Assembly: GCA_030550695.1 (NCBI GenBank)
Contig: JAUQOX010000013.1
Span: 1-22,106 of the forward strand
Origin: Gemmatimonadota bacterium
Lineage (GTDB): Bacteria > Gemmatimonadota > Gemmatimonadetes > Longimicrobiales > Gaopeijiaceae
Reading direction: 5' to 3'
Length of the DNA: 22,106 nucleotides
In this document: piece after piece, positions 1-7,971 of the stretch
Numbering within the stretch: the first letter of the stretch is position 1
Layout of the letters: every line of letters begins with the position of its first letter
Notes under the pieces: model-generated
The model's input: only the letters and a program-made list of their open reading frames with translations
The model's database searches: none
Told to the model about the DNA's origin: nothing
Made by a program: the position numbers and the translations under genes

Positions 1-687
1 GCGCTGAAGGTTGGCCAAGATCCCGTGGTAAGGCCCGCCGGGCAGGGGGACTTCCCCTTCCACCGTTTCATGACGGATCGCCACAGCCTCCGCCACTCCG
101 TTCAGGCGGGCGTTTTCCCGGGCCACCTGGCAAGCAACCTCGTCGCATTCGAATGCGGTCACCCCACCGGCCCCCAGGAGCGCGGCCGAGATGGAAAGGA
201 TGCCCGAGCCCGCCCCCACATCCGCCACCCTTTCGCCGGGGGAGAGGAGGCGATCCAACAGGCGAAGACAGCCACGGGTGGTGGCGTGCTCGCCTGTCCC
301 GAAAGCCATGCCCGGGTCCAGGCGAACCCAACGCACGCCCGGCAAGGGAGGGGGCGCCCCCTCCCAGGTGGGGGTGACCCCCAGGCGGGGCGTGATCTGC
401 CGAGGCGCCAGGCCTCTACGCCAGAGGGTCGCCCACTCTTCCTGCTCTTGCCACCACCAGGAGATCTCGACCCCTCCGGAACCCGCCCGAAGGGCCATCT
501 CCTCGTGGAGCCCCTTCAAAAGCGGTCCTTCGTTTTCCGGCCCCGGAAAGTAGGCTAGCAGCGTCCCGCCCCGCTCCTCGACTCCCACAGCCCCCGCCTC
601 CATGAGGAAAAAACCCAAGGACTCCAGGTCGGCGGGCACAGAGGCCCGAAGGGAAACCACCAGCCACCGCAGTTCGGACAGGCTCAC
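1..687 (-). CDS. prmA: Ribosomal protein L11 methyltransferase PrmA (3' end cut off by window)
   Basis: PrmA is a cytosolic SAM-dependent enzyme that trimethylates ribosomal protein L11. I translated this frame by hand; it stays open to the window edge, giving 229 residues of a family usually near 290-310, so the C-terminus is missing. Visible are the family block DPGMAFGTGEHATT (about residues 124-137), the SAM-binding motif I ADVGAGSGI (155-163) and ILANL near the cut, which fits the motif IV region. The N-terminal part (1-110) is the variable L11-recognition domain. The start is a GTG at 687, preceded by an A/G-rich stretch (GGAAAGG) at suitable distance. It lies 29 bases after the dnaJ stop, and dnaJ-prmA is a common bacterial order. 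Identity is nearly certain; the exact start is less so. Confidence 0.95.
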   Translation of the reverse strand, partial: MSLSELRWLVVSLRASVPADLESLGFFLMEAGAVGVEERGGTLLAYFPGPENEGPLLKGLHEEMALRAGSGGVEISWWWQEQEEWATLWRRGLAPRQITPRLGVTPTWEGAPPPLPGVRWVRLDPGMAFGTGEHATTRGCLRLLDRLLSPGERVADVGAGSGILSISAALLGAGGVTAFECDEVACQVARENARLNGVAEAVAIRHETVEGEVPLPGGPYHGILANLQR

Positions 688-716
688 CGGCCTTTCCTTT
701 CACGAGATGGAATGGC

Positions 717-1877
717 TCAGGAGAAAGCTTCCTTGACCTTGGCCCAGAAGCCTTTCTCCTCCCCCCCGCCGGGCTCGCCGCTCCCGAAAGGACGTTCTTC
801 CAGCCGAGCCAGCTCCCGGAACAGCCGTTCCTGCTCGGGAGTCAGATGGGTGGGAGTCCAGACCCGAATCCGGACAAGCTGATCCCCCCTTCCCCGACCG
901 TGGAGCTCCGGAAGCCCGCGCCCCCTGAGGCGGATCACTTCGCCGCTTTGGGTTCCGGGGGGGATGGTCACCATGGCCGGCCCGTCCACGGTGGGGACCT
1001 CGACCTGGGCACCGAGGGCGGCTTGACTGAAAGTGATCGGTAGGTCCAGGAGCAAATCCGGTCCGTCCCGGACGAACCGCGGGTCTTCCTGGATGTCCAA
1101 GAATACCACAATGTCCCCCCGGGGGCCGCCCCGGGGACCGGCACTCCCCTGCCCCCGCAGTGTGATGTAGTTCTCCCCGCTCACTCCGGGAGGAATCTCT
1201 ACCACCACCTCCCGTTCCGCCCGCACCCGACCTTCCCCCCGGCACACCTCGCAGGGCTCCCGGATGACCCTCCCCTCACCCCCACAGGCCCGGCACGGAC
1301 TCACGGACACGAATTGACCGAAAACGGATCGCTGGACGTGGCGCTGTTCCCCCGTGCCGCCGCAAGAGGGGCAGGTCACGGCCCCTTTCCCCGGAGGAGC
1401 CCCCGACCCCCCACAGGCATCGCAGACCTCCAGGACCGAGACGCGGATCCGTTTGGAAGCTCCCTTCGCCACCTCCTCCAGGGTCAGGGGAACCCGCACC
1501 CGCAAGGTCTGCCCCCGGGGCGCGCCCCGGCCCCGCCCACCCCTTCTCCGGCCTCCGAAGATCTCTTCGAAACCTCCGAAACCGCCGAAGTCCCGCATGA
1601 AGACCTCGATGGCATCGGCAAAGTCGAAGCCGGTCCATGCGGTACCGCCCATCCCCCCCCGGAGGCCTTCCTCGCCGTACCGATCGTAGACCGCCCGTTT
1701 CTCGGGATCCCGAAGGACCTCGTAGGCCTCGGTGATCTCCTTGAAGCGCTCCTCGGCCTCCTTGGAGCCCTCGTTCCGGTCGGGGTGATAGCGGAGAGCC
1801 AGCTTGCGGTAGGCCTTCTTGATCTCCTCGGTGCTCGCGTTCCGGGAAACCCCTAAACGCTCGTAGTAATCGGCCAT
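717..1877 (-). CDS. dnaJ: Chaperone protein DnaJ (Hsp40)
   Basis: DnaJ stimulates the ATPase of DnaK and delivers unfolded clients to it in the cytosol. The predicted 386 residues carry the full type I architecture. There is a J domain (1-68) with HPD at 31-33, a Gly/Phe-rich linker (about 75-118), and four zinc motifs CxxCxGxG with cysteines at 152/155, 169/172, 195/198 and 209/212. C-terminal substrate-binding domains follow. I chose the ATG at 1877 because the product then begins MADYYERLGV, as in the family; an upstream in-frame GTG at 1895 would add six residues. Neither has a convincing Shine-Dalgarno. It follows hrcA after 237 bases and precedes prmA. No dnaK or grpE lies in the window, so its partner must be encoded elsewhere. 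Confidence 0.97.
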   Translation of the reverse strand: MADYYERLGVSRNASTEEIKKAYRKLALRYHPDRNEGSKEAEERFKEITEAYEVLRDPEKRAVYDRYGEEGLRGGMGGTAWTGFDFADAIEVFMRDFGGFGGFEEIFGGRRRGGRGRGAPRGQTLRVRVPLTLEEVAKGASKRIRVSVLEVCDACGGSGAPPGKGAVTCPSCGGTGEQRHVQRSVFGQFVSVSPCRACGGEGRVIREPCEVCRGEGRVRAEREVVVEIPPGVSGENYITLRGQGSAGPRGGPRGDIVVFLDIQEDPRFVRDGPDLLLDLPITFSQAALGAQVEVPTVDGPAMVTIPPGTQSGEVIRLRGRGLPELHGRGRGDQLVRIRVWTPTHLTPEQERLFRELARLEERPFGSGEPGGGEEKGFWAKVKEAFS

Positions 1878-2004
1878 GTTCTGCTCAGACGTCACGGAAG
1901 AGGAGACGCGCCGGTGGCTCGGGCTGAGGCTCCGAAGAGACTGCCCCCGGCAGGGGCGACCCCGCTCTGGAACGCCCCGAGGGTACCCCTGGAAAGTTGT
2001 GGGG

Positions 2005-2037
2005 CCGAGCCCGTTCCCCGGACTTCAGCCGGCTCGG
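2005..2037 (-). repeat. Inverted repeat in the hrcA-dnaJ gap
   Basis: The 237-base gap between hrcA and dnaJ (1878-2114) holds no supportable gene. It contains a perfect 7-base inverted repeat, CCGAGCC at 2005-2011 and GGCTCGG at 2031-2037, with a 19-base loop. A further copy of the arm sequence (GGGCCGAGCC) lies at 2063-2072, matching 2002-2011. It does not match CIRCE (TTAGCACTC-N9-GAGTGCTAA). It could be an mRNA hairpin, an operator-like site, or chance in GC-rich DNA; I see no T-run to make it a terminator. Confidence 0.3.
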
Positions 2038-2114
2038 ATGCCCCGGGGGGGAACCTTCCCAAGGGCCGAGCCATCTCCCACGACGGGGGAGGGGCGGATC
2101 CGACGGGGAGGCAG

Positions 2115-3203
2115 TCACTCGCCAAGGATCCGATTCACCAGCGCCGACGTGGAGTCCACGATGGCGATGACCTTCTCGTAGGGCATCCGTGTCGGACCGA
2201 TGATCCCGATCACCCCTTTCATTCCGCCCACCCGGTATTCGGCGGTCACCAAGGTGAAGGAGGAAAGCTCCTCCTGGTCGTGTTCCCCGCCGATGGTGAT
2301 CTGCAGGCCTCCCTGGTGATCCCGGGAGGAAAGGGCTTTGAGGAGAATCTCCCGCCGTTCGGTGAGTTCGATGAGTTCTTTGAGACGGGCTCCGTCCTTG
2401 AACTCCGGTTGCGAGGCCAGGACGCTGGTCTTGCCCAAGACCAGTTCGCCCTCTTCCAGCTCCTCCCAGCGGAACAGGTCCGACCCCGACTGGATGAAGA
2501 TGTTGAGAAGTTCCTCCGTGGCGGGGGAGTCGTCAGGGCGGCTGTCCCTCAACCGTTGGGGCAGGGTTTCCCGGATCTCCCTCAGGGTCAACCCGCCGAG
2601 ACGCTCGTTGAGCAACACGGTGAGGGCTACCAAGGTATCGTCCGGCACTTCCCCGTCGAAGTCCACGTAGACGGTCCGCACCAGACCGCTCCGGACGGTG
2701 GCCACCAAGAGGATCCGCCGCGAAGAGACCTTCAGGAGTTCCAGCTTCTCCAGGACAGCCTCTTCCAGACGGGGAGCCAGGCCCACCCCCAGTTCCAGGG
2801 ACAACACGCTCAGGGCCCGGGCTGCCCGCCGCAGGAGACGTTCCACCGTGGTGATCCCCCCCGGATCCAGCTCACGAAGGAGCTGGTCCTCTTCCTCCCG
2901 GGTGAGGTTGGGGCGCTGGATGATCTGGTCCACATGATAACGGTAGGCCAGGTCCGTCGGGACGCGGCCTGCCGAGTGGTGGGGGTGGGTGAGGTAGCCC
3001 TTTTCCTCCAGATCGCTCATGGTGTTGCGAATCGTGGCCGGCGACACCCCCAAGCCGCACAGGCGAGCCACCGTGCGGCTTCCGGCGGGCTCCGCCGACT
3101 CCACGTAGCTGCGAACCACAGCTTCCAGGACCCGACTCTCCCGTTCGGTGAGGTCGTGTCCCCGGGGGGTGGCCAGGCGAGTCTCCCGCTTCTGACGGTC
3201 CAT
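2115..3203 (-). CDS. hrcA: Heat-inducible transcription repressor HrcA
   Basis: HrcA represses chaperone operons by binding CIRCE operators; its activity usually depends on GroE. The 362 residues match the family's usual 340-360. The N-terminal winged-helix region (about 15-85) includes the typical stretch SPATIRNTMSDLEEKGYL and then HHSAGRVPT. The GAF-like core and dimerisation region follow, ending in the family-typical GVIGIIGPTRMPYEKVIAIVD... tail. The start is ATG at 3203 with GGAG immediately upstream. It sits 55 bases after hemW and 237 bases before dnaJ. Neither flank shows a recognisable CIRCE, so autoregulation is not visible here. Confidence in identity is high. Confidence 0.97.
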   Translation of the reverse strand: MDRQKRETRLATPRGHDLTERESRVLEAVVRSYVESAEPAGSRTVARLCGLGVSPATIRNTMSDLEEKGYLTHPHHSAGRVPTDLAYRYHVDQIIQRPNLTREEEDQLLRELDPGGITTVERLLRRAARALSVLSLELGVGLAPRLEEAVLEKLELLKVSSRRILLVATVRSGLVRTVYVDFDGEVPDDTLVALTVLLNERLGGLTLREIRETLPQRLRDSRPDDSPATEELLNIFIQSGSDLFRWEELEEGELVLGKTSVLASQPEFKDGARLKELIELTERREILLKALSSRDHQGGLQITIGGEHDQEELSSFTLVTAEYRVGGMKGVIGIIGPTRMPYEKVIAIVDSTSALVNRILGE

Positions 3204-3258
3204 ACTCCATTGCCTCGGGAAGGGAGCACGGAAAGATCGAGACGGCTGGAACCCTCCG

Positions 3259-4449
3259 TCAACGTCCGCCCTTTCCTCCGCGGTCCCTTTGCAGCTCCGA
3301 CCTCTCCAGCACCCCGTCCAGCTCTACGACCAAAGAATCCAACAGCAGCCACCCTTCCGCCGTCAGCCGGACCCGCGACCCCCACCATTCCGCCCACCCC
3401 TTTCGGATCCAGCCCGCCAGGAGTCCCCGACCCGCTGACGGCAACTCTCCGGAAGAGATCCCCGCGTCGGTGCGAAGGCCCAGCCACAGCCGTTCCAGCC
3501 GGGCCTGGGCCGGGGAGAGGCGCTCCTCGCCTTCCACGGGCAGTTTCCCCTCCCCCACCGCCTTCTGGTATGCGGACCAGTCTCGCAAGTTCCATCGGCG
3601 CATGGGGAACCGGAAGGAGTGGGCACTGTTGCCCAGACCCAGGTACGGACGCAGCTGCCAATAGGCCAGGTTGTGGCGGGACTCGAACCCCGGCAAGGCA
3701 AAGTTGGAGACCTCGTAGTGCCGATAGCCTTCGGCGCGAAGCCGTTCTGCAGCCCAGAGGAACTCCTCCCGATAGCGCTCGTCCCCCGCCGGCGAGACCT
3801 TCCGGTCACGGACCGCGCGCTCCAACGGGGTACGGGGCTCCACCGTAAGGCCGTAGAGGCTCAGGTGGGTCGGTCGTAAGGCCAGCGCCGCTTCCAAATC
3901 CTTCCTCCATTCACGGTCCACCTCCGCCGGCAAGCCGAACAGGAGATCCAGGTTCAGGTTCGCGAACCCTTCCCGGCGGGCCAGGGCCACCGCTTCCCGG
4001 GCGTCGTCCGGGCCGTGGAGCCGACCCATCCAGCGGAGCACGGGCGCCTGGAAACTCTGCACGCCGAGACTGAGCCGGTTCACCCCGGCCTGCCGCCAAC
4101 GTCGAGCCACCTCCCGGTGGAAGGACTCGGGGTTCGCCTCCGCCGTCCACTCCAGGTCTTCCCGAGCCAGGCGACCGGGGCCCAAAACCTCCTTCACTCC
4201 GTCCATGGCGGCGGGCCCCAGGAGGGAGGGAGTCCCTCCCCCCACGTAGAGGGTCTCCAGCTCGCGGGCAAGGCCGAAGAGCCCTTCGTCCTCGACCAGG
4301 CGAAGCTCCCTGTCCAGGGCTGAGATCCAACTCCCCACGGGCGGGGACGGGGAAACCGTCACGGCGAAGTCGCAGTAGAAGCAGCGCCGGACGCAAAAGG
4401 GCGCATGCAGGTAGACCACCGCCACGGACTCTTCCTGTCGGTCCCTCAC
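3259..4449 (-). CDS. hemW: HemW-type radical SAM protein (heme chaperone, HemN-like)
   Basis: HemW is a radical SAM protein related to coproporphyrinogen dehydrogenase HemN. Characterised members bind heme and act as chaperones rather than as oxidases. The 396 residues begin with the cluster-binding motif CVRRCFYCDF (cysteines 19, 23 and 26). Further on are the SAM-site segment VGGGTPSLL, the stretch RLSLGVQSF, and RHNLAYW, which is typical of the HemW subgroup. The C-terminal HemN-type domain is present. The start is taken as GTG at 4449, which overlaps the dprA stop as GTGA and has a G-rich stretch upstream; an open frame continues to 4620 but lies inside dprA. True HemN activity cannot be excluded, but length and motifs favour HemW. 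Confidence 0.93.
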   Translation of the reverse strand: MRDRQEESVAVVYLHAPFCVRRCFYCDFAVTVSPSPPVGSWISALDRELRLVEDEGLFGLARELETLYVGGGTPSLLGPAAMDGVKEVLGPGRLAREDLEWTAEANPESFHREVARRWRQAGVNRLSLGVQSFQAPVLRWMGRLHGPDDAREAVALARREGFANLNLDLLFGLPAEVDREWRKDLEAALALRPTHLSLYGLTVEPRTPLERAVRDRKVSPAGDERYREEFLWAAERLRAEGYRHYEVSNFALPGFESRHNLAYWQLRPYLGLGNSAHSFRFPMRRWNLRDWSAYQKAVGEGKLPVEGEERLSPAQARLERLWLGLRTDAGISSGELPSAGRGLLAGWIRKGWAEWWGSRVRLTAEGWLLLDSLVVELDGVLERSELQRDRGGKGGR

Positions 4450-5651
4450 GAATCCCCCCCCGGGATGCCGTGCCCCCGGCGGAAGCGCAGGCCCGGGCAC
4501 GCCTTCACCCAGCCCCCCATCTCGAGGGCCGCCAACCCCGCCAGCACCTCCCGAGGGGAGGACCGGGAGCGGAGAGCCACCTCGTCCACCGTCCGGGGCT
4601 CGTCTCCCAGGGCATCCCAAAGGGCGAGCAAAGCCGGGGGAAGATCGCGAGGGGGAGCGGAGGGGTCCAAAGTCCCTTGCGAAGGTCTCTTCCCATCCCC
4701 CGACCCTTCCCCCTCGCCCCCCCGGGGGCCGGGATCCGTCCCCTCACCGGCGCGTCCCCTTTTCCGGACCCGCGCTTCCCGAACCAAAGGCTCCAAAGCT
4801 TCCAGGACCGCTTCCGGAAAGGGAATGACGCCGGCCCCATCCCGGAGAAGCAAGTTGGAGCCCCTGGCCCTGGGGTTCTCCACCGACCCGGGCAGGGCGT
4901 AGACGTCACGGCCCAACTGGAGGGCATGATCCACCGTGATGAGAGCTCCACTCTTGTCCCCTGCCTCCACGACCACCACCGCCCGGGCCAGGGCCGCCAG
5001 AATCCGATTTCGCTTGGGAAAGTGATGCCGGAGAGGCGGCTCCAGGGGGGTGAATTCCGAAACCAGGAGACCGGAACGGGAGATGGCCTCTGCCAGTCTT
5101 CCCTGGCCGTGGGCGGGGCGGATCCCCAGCCCGGAACCCAGCACGGCCAGCGTGGCACCCCCGACCCCCAGGGCCCCCCAATGGGCAGCGGAATCGATTC
5201 CCCGGGCCATCCCGCTGGCCACCACGACCCCGGCGGCACCCAGCAGCCTGCCCACGGTTTCCGCCGCCCGTCGGCCCACTTCCGTGGGAGCGCGGGTCCC
5301 CACCACCGCCACCGAAGGACCCCTCAGGAGCTCCTCCCTGCCCCGGAGGAACAGGAGAGGGGGAGGGTCGTCCAGATCCTTGAGGGAGGAAGGGTAGTGG
5401 GGCGAGGTGATGGGGATCAGGGTCAGCCCCTGCCGTTCCCAGCGCGTCCTCAAGGCGGCCGGATCGCCTTCCCGAAAGAGGCTCCTCTGGGCCCCCAAAG
5501 CCCTCCAGGCCGCCACGGCGGAGCCCCATTGCTGGATCCCCCTCCAGATCCCCCGGTCCCCCAACCGGGGAATCCCCTTGAGTGCCAAGACGGCCTCGAT
5601 TTCCGCGGCCTCCCGGGAACCGCCGCCCAGGGGACTCAGTTCGTCTCCCAC
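4446..5651 (-). CDS. dprA: DNA-processing protein DprA
   Basis: DprA binds incoming single-stranded DNA during natural transformation and loads RecA on it. The 401 residues show an N-terminal helical region (1-85) and the Rossmann-like DprA core. Core motifs are VGTR (117-120), SGMARGID (146-153), FPKRNR (211-216) and EAGDKSGALITV (229-240). A charged, Gly-rich linker (about 293-337) leads to a C-terminal winged-helix domain (about 338-395). The start is GTG at 5651 with GAGGGG upstream; it overlaps the end of obgE by 16 bases. Its stop overlaps the hemW start. No other competence gene is in the window, so transformability is only suggested; dprA is also common in bacteria not known to be competent. 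Confidence 0.95.
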   Translation of the reverse strand: MGDELSPLGGGSREAAEIEAVLALKGIPRLGDRGIWRGIQQWGSAVAAWRALGAQRSLFREGDPAALRTRWERQGLTLIPITSPHYPSSLKDLDDPPPLLFLRGREELLRGPSVAVVGTRAPTEVGRRAAETVGRLLGAAGVVVASGMARGIDSAAHWGALGVGGATLAVLGSGLGIRPAHGQGRLAEAISRSGLLVSEFTPLEPPLRHHFPKRNRILAALARAVVVVEAGDKSGALITVDHALQLGRDVYALPGSVENPRARGSNLLLRDGAGVIPFPEAVLEALEPLVREARVRKRGRAGEGTDPGPRGGEGEGSGDGKRPSQGTLDPSAPPRDLPPALLALWDALGDEPRTVDEVALRSRSSPREVLAGLAALEMGGWVKACPGLRFRRGHGIPGGDS

Positions 5652-6718
5652 CCCCCACCCCTCGCGGGCGAACCGCTTAAGCCTTCTTCCTCCCAGGCCT
5701 CCGGCCCTCGGTCGGCTTCACCGCTCGGATGGCTCCGGCCCTCCCCTTCGATCTTGCGGTAAAGTTCCTCAAGCAGGGGCTCCAACCCTCGGCGCGCCAC
5801 GCTGCTGACCGCAAAGACCCCCCAGGCCGAAGGGGCGTGGATCTTGGGCAAGGGCCCCCCCTTGCCCAACAGGTCCGTCTTGGTGAGGACCACACAGTGA
5901 GAGCGTTCCGCCAGCCCTTCCGAGTATTGCCGGAGTTCGCGGCGTAGATCGTCGTAGTCCCGCTGGGGATCGGGGGAGTCCACAGGGATGAGGAATGCCA
6001 GCGTGCGGGTCCTCTCCACGTGACGCAAGAACTGAAGGCCGAGCCCCCGCCCTTCGTGGGCCCCCTCGATGATCCCGGGAATGTCCGCCACCACAAAGGA
6101 GCGGAACCCGTCGAGCTTTACCACGCCCAGGTGGGGTTCGAGGGTCGTGAAGGGGTAGTCGGCGATCTTGGGGCGGGCCCGGGAGATGGCGGCCAGGAGG
6201 GTGGATTTCCCTGCGTTGGGTTTTCCCACCAGCCCCACGTCGGCCATGAGCTTGAGCTCCAGCTCGATCCAGCGCTCTTCGCCTTCCTCCCCCGGCTCCC
6301 ACCGCCGGGGGGCTTGACGGGTAGGGGTGGCAAAGCGGGCATTCCCCCTCCCCCCCCTCCCTCCCCTGGCCACCACTAGCCGCTGTCCCGGCCGGACCAG
6401 TTCTCCCAACACCCGACCGGTCTGCTGATCCCGCACCACCGTCCCTAGAGGCACCTTGATCACGGTATCGGCACCGGATTTGCCGGTGCGGTTGTTGCCC
6501 TCTCCGTGCTGCCCCCGCTCCGCCGTGAAGTGCTGACGGTGGGTGAAATCCAGTAGGGTGGCCAGATGGGGATCGCCCTCGAGGATCACACTCCCCCCCG
6601 AGCCACCGTCCCCCCCCGAAGGCCCCCCCCGGGGAACCCCCTTCTCGCGCCGGAACGCCTCGGCCCCCGAACCTCCGGTGCCTCCTTTCACATAGATCAC
6701 GGCCCTGTCTACGAACAT
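5636..6718 (-). CDS. obgE: Obg/CgtA GTPase
   Basis: Obg is an essential GTPase that works in 50S ribosome assembly and stress control. The 360 residues show the Gly-rich Obg fold (1-158), which begins FVDRAVIYVKGGTGGSGAEA. The G domain follows, with Walker A GKPNAGKST (165-173), the switch I region DYPFTTLEPHLG and G3 DIPG (212-215). G4 is TKTD (279-282) rather than the usual NKxD. The tail after about 325 is short, acidic and Gly-rich rather than a large folded domain. The ATG at 6718 is preceded by a strong GAGGAGG six bases upstream, which rules out the longer open frame reaching 7045. The stop falls inside the start of dprA. Confidence 0.97.
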   Translation of the reverse strand: MFVDRAVIYVKGGTGGSGAEAFRREKGVPRGGPSGGDGGSGGSVILEGDPHLATLLDFTHRQHFTAERGQHGEGNNRTGKSGADTVIKVPLGTVVRDQQTGRVLGELVRPGQRLVVARGGRGGRGNARFATPTRQAPRRWEPGEEGEERWIELELKLMADVGLVGKPNAGKSTLLAAISRARPKIADYPFTTLEPHLGVVKLDGFRSFVVADIPGIIEGAHEGRGLGLQFLRHVERTRTLAFLIPVDSPDPQRDYDDLRRELRQYSEGLAERSHCVVLTKTDLLGKGGPLPKIHAPSAWGVFAVSSVARRGLEPLLEELYRKIEGEGRSHPSGEADRGPEAWEEEGLSGSPARGGGWETN

Positions 6719-6833
6719 GGGCAGCCTCCTCGAAGCCCTCCAAGCAACCCTGCCGTCGGAGGGGGTCTTGACCCCTTTCGGCCCTCGGTCGCCGCCCCCG
6801 GGACGACCTTCCCCCTTCCCTTTTCCGTCGGCC

Positions 6834-7862
6834 TCAGCGCGGGGGGGGCGACGAACGGGCCGAGCCCAGGTGAAAGGTGGCCCGAATCTCGCCCACCACC
6901 GCGCCCAGGGTGTTGCGGACCCGTCTCCAGCGGAAGCGCTCCAGAGCCTCGGCCTCGGCGGGCGAGAGCAGTCCCAGATCGTCCAACACCCGGATGACCG
7001 CGGGATCGAGGGCCCTCCGGTGCCCGTCCTCCACCTTGAGGGCAATGCCCATCTTCAGGTGGGGAATCACCAACCCATACACCCCCTCGGCCCCGAGCTT
7101 TCCGAGGATTCTACCCCCGGTCACTTCGGCCAGCGCCGTGCAAAGACGCCCCGTCCCCGCCACCATGAAGGGGTGGGCCGCCATGGCCCCGAGCACCCGC
7201 CGGGGGCCCTCGTCGGTTCGGCTGCGGCTGGCCAAACGGGCGAAGGACAGGGCCATGGTCTCCAGGGGGACGGCAAAGGCCAGCATTCCACACCCGTCCG
7301 GACAAGTTTGCAGGCGCCCTGCCGGTATGTCGGTAAAGGCTGCCACGATTTCCCGGATGCGCTCCTGCAAGGGGTGGGTAGCCCTGAGATAGTCCGGCAG
7401 GGAGTACCCTTGGGCCTTCACCCACCCCAGAAGGGCGGCGTGTTGGCCGGAACAATTGTTGTGGACGGGGAGGATCTCCCCTCCGTCTTTCAGCAGGGAC
7501 TCCCAAACCCTCGTGGAAAGGGGAGGAAGGGGACCCAATCCCAGGGCTTCTTCCCCCAGCCCCACCTTCGCCAGGATCGAGCGCACCCCAGCCAGGTGGA
7601 GGTCTTCTCCGTTGTGGGAGGCCGCCGCCAAGGCCAGCTCGGCATCCGTGAAAGCATAGCGCCCGACGACCCCGTCCTCCACCAGCGGGAGAGCCTGAAA
7701 GGGCTTGGCTGCAGAGCGGTAGACCACGGTCAGGCCCCCATCGCCATGGGTCGCCACCACGGTCTCACCTTCCACCGCCACCACATGAACTCGGTGGAAC
7801 GACTCCACGATCCCATCCCGGGTGCATACCACCCCCTTGGGCTCCCCGCCCCTGGCACCCAT
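6834..7862 (-). CDS. L-asparaginase II, Rhizobium etli AnsA type (PF06089-like)
   Basis: This family (class 3 asparaginase) hydrolyses L-asparagine to aspartate and ammonia and is unrelated to E. coli AnsA/AnsB. The predicted 342 residues show the family blocks YRSAAKPFQAL, SHNGEDLH, HNNCSGQHA, CPDGCG and GIALKVEDG. Compared with the R. etli enzyme as I remember it, the two Ser/Lys pairs correspond to Ser50/Lys53 and Ser82/Lys276, and the zinc cysteines to Cys137 and Cys191. The zinc-ligand lysine position is Gln140 here (codon 7443-7445). The start is ATG at 7862, with GGAGG five bases upstream; a GTG one codon earlier is possible. It stands 109 bases after the permease gene, so it may have its own transcription signal, though none is clear. 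Confidence 0.88.
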   Translation of the reverse strand: MGARGGEPKGVVCTRDGIVESFHRVHVVAVEGETVVATHGDGGLTVVYRSAAKPFQALPLVEDGVVGRYAFTDAELALAAASHNGEDLHLAGVRSILAKVGLGEEALGLGPLPPLSTRVWESLLKDGGEILPVHNNCSGQHAALLGWVKAQGYSLPDYLRATHPLQERIREIVAAFTDIPAGRLQTCPDGCGMLAFAVPLETMALSFARLASRSRTDEGPRRVLGAMAAHPFMVAGTGRLCTALAEVTGGRILGKLGAEGVYGLVIPHLKMGIALKVEDGHRRALDPAVIRVLDDLGLLSPAEAEALERFRWRRVRNTLGAVVGEIRATFHLGSARSSPPPR

Positions 7863-7879
7863 CACCCCCTCCCCCTCAT
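7862..7879 (-). other. Possible five-codon leader ORF (MRGRG) overlapping the asparaginase start
   Basis: Just before the asparaginase gene lies AGGAGGGGTTC followed by ATG at 7879. Five codons then give MRGRG, and the stop TGA shares its A with the asparaginase ATG (TGATG). The Shine-Dalgarno is the best in this gap. This could be a short translated leader that couples ribosomes to the asparaginase start, or chance within a purine-rich stretch that merely provides ribosome binding. Confidence 0.25.
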
Positions 7880-7940
7880 GAACCCCTCCTGAAGCTCGCC
7901 CCTAGTCGGGGGCGCCGAAATATTCCCTTGGGCAGAACAG

Positions 7941-7967
7941 GGTCCGGACGGCCGCAACTGCCGGACC
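7941..7967 (-). terminator. Inverted repeat just after the permease stop, possible terminator
   Basis: A perfect 7-base inverted repeat (GGTCCGG at 7941-7947, CCGGACC at 7961-7967) with a 13-base loop begins four bases after the TauE/SafE stop codon. The position suits an intrinsic terminator ending the upstream operon before the asparaginase gene. The following bases on the minus strand (CTGTTCTG) are not a real T-run, so strength is doubtful. Confidence 0.35.
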
Positions 7968-7971
7968 GGCC

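Noticed and set aside
1878..3258. CIRCE operator search around hrcA and dnaJ
   Set aside because: No match to TTAGCACTC-N9-GAGTGCTAA, even allowing a few mismatches by eye.
3230..3262. TTGACG (-35-like, minus strand 3262-3257) as a promoter for hrcA
   Set aside because: No acceptable -10 lies 16-18 bases downstream (best is GATCTT), so the match is probably chance at the end of hemW.
1914..3848. 644-codon open frame on the plus strand, opposite hrcA and hemW
   Set aside because: It has no recognisable domain, is full of Pro/Gly/Gln/Arg low complexity, and lies antisense to two clear genes. In DNA this GC-rich, long antisense frames arise from the absence of AT-rich stop codons.
6762..6775. 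Palindrome GGGGTCAAGACCCC between the asparaginase gene and obgE
   Set aside because: The loop is only two bases, no T-run follows, and the single occurrence offers no evidence of an operator. The rest of the 115-base gap shows only the obgE ribosome-binding site.
7905..7940. AATATT as a -10 for the asparaginase gene
   Set aside because: No plausible -35 at 16-18 bases upstream; the AT-rich hexamer alone is not enough.
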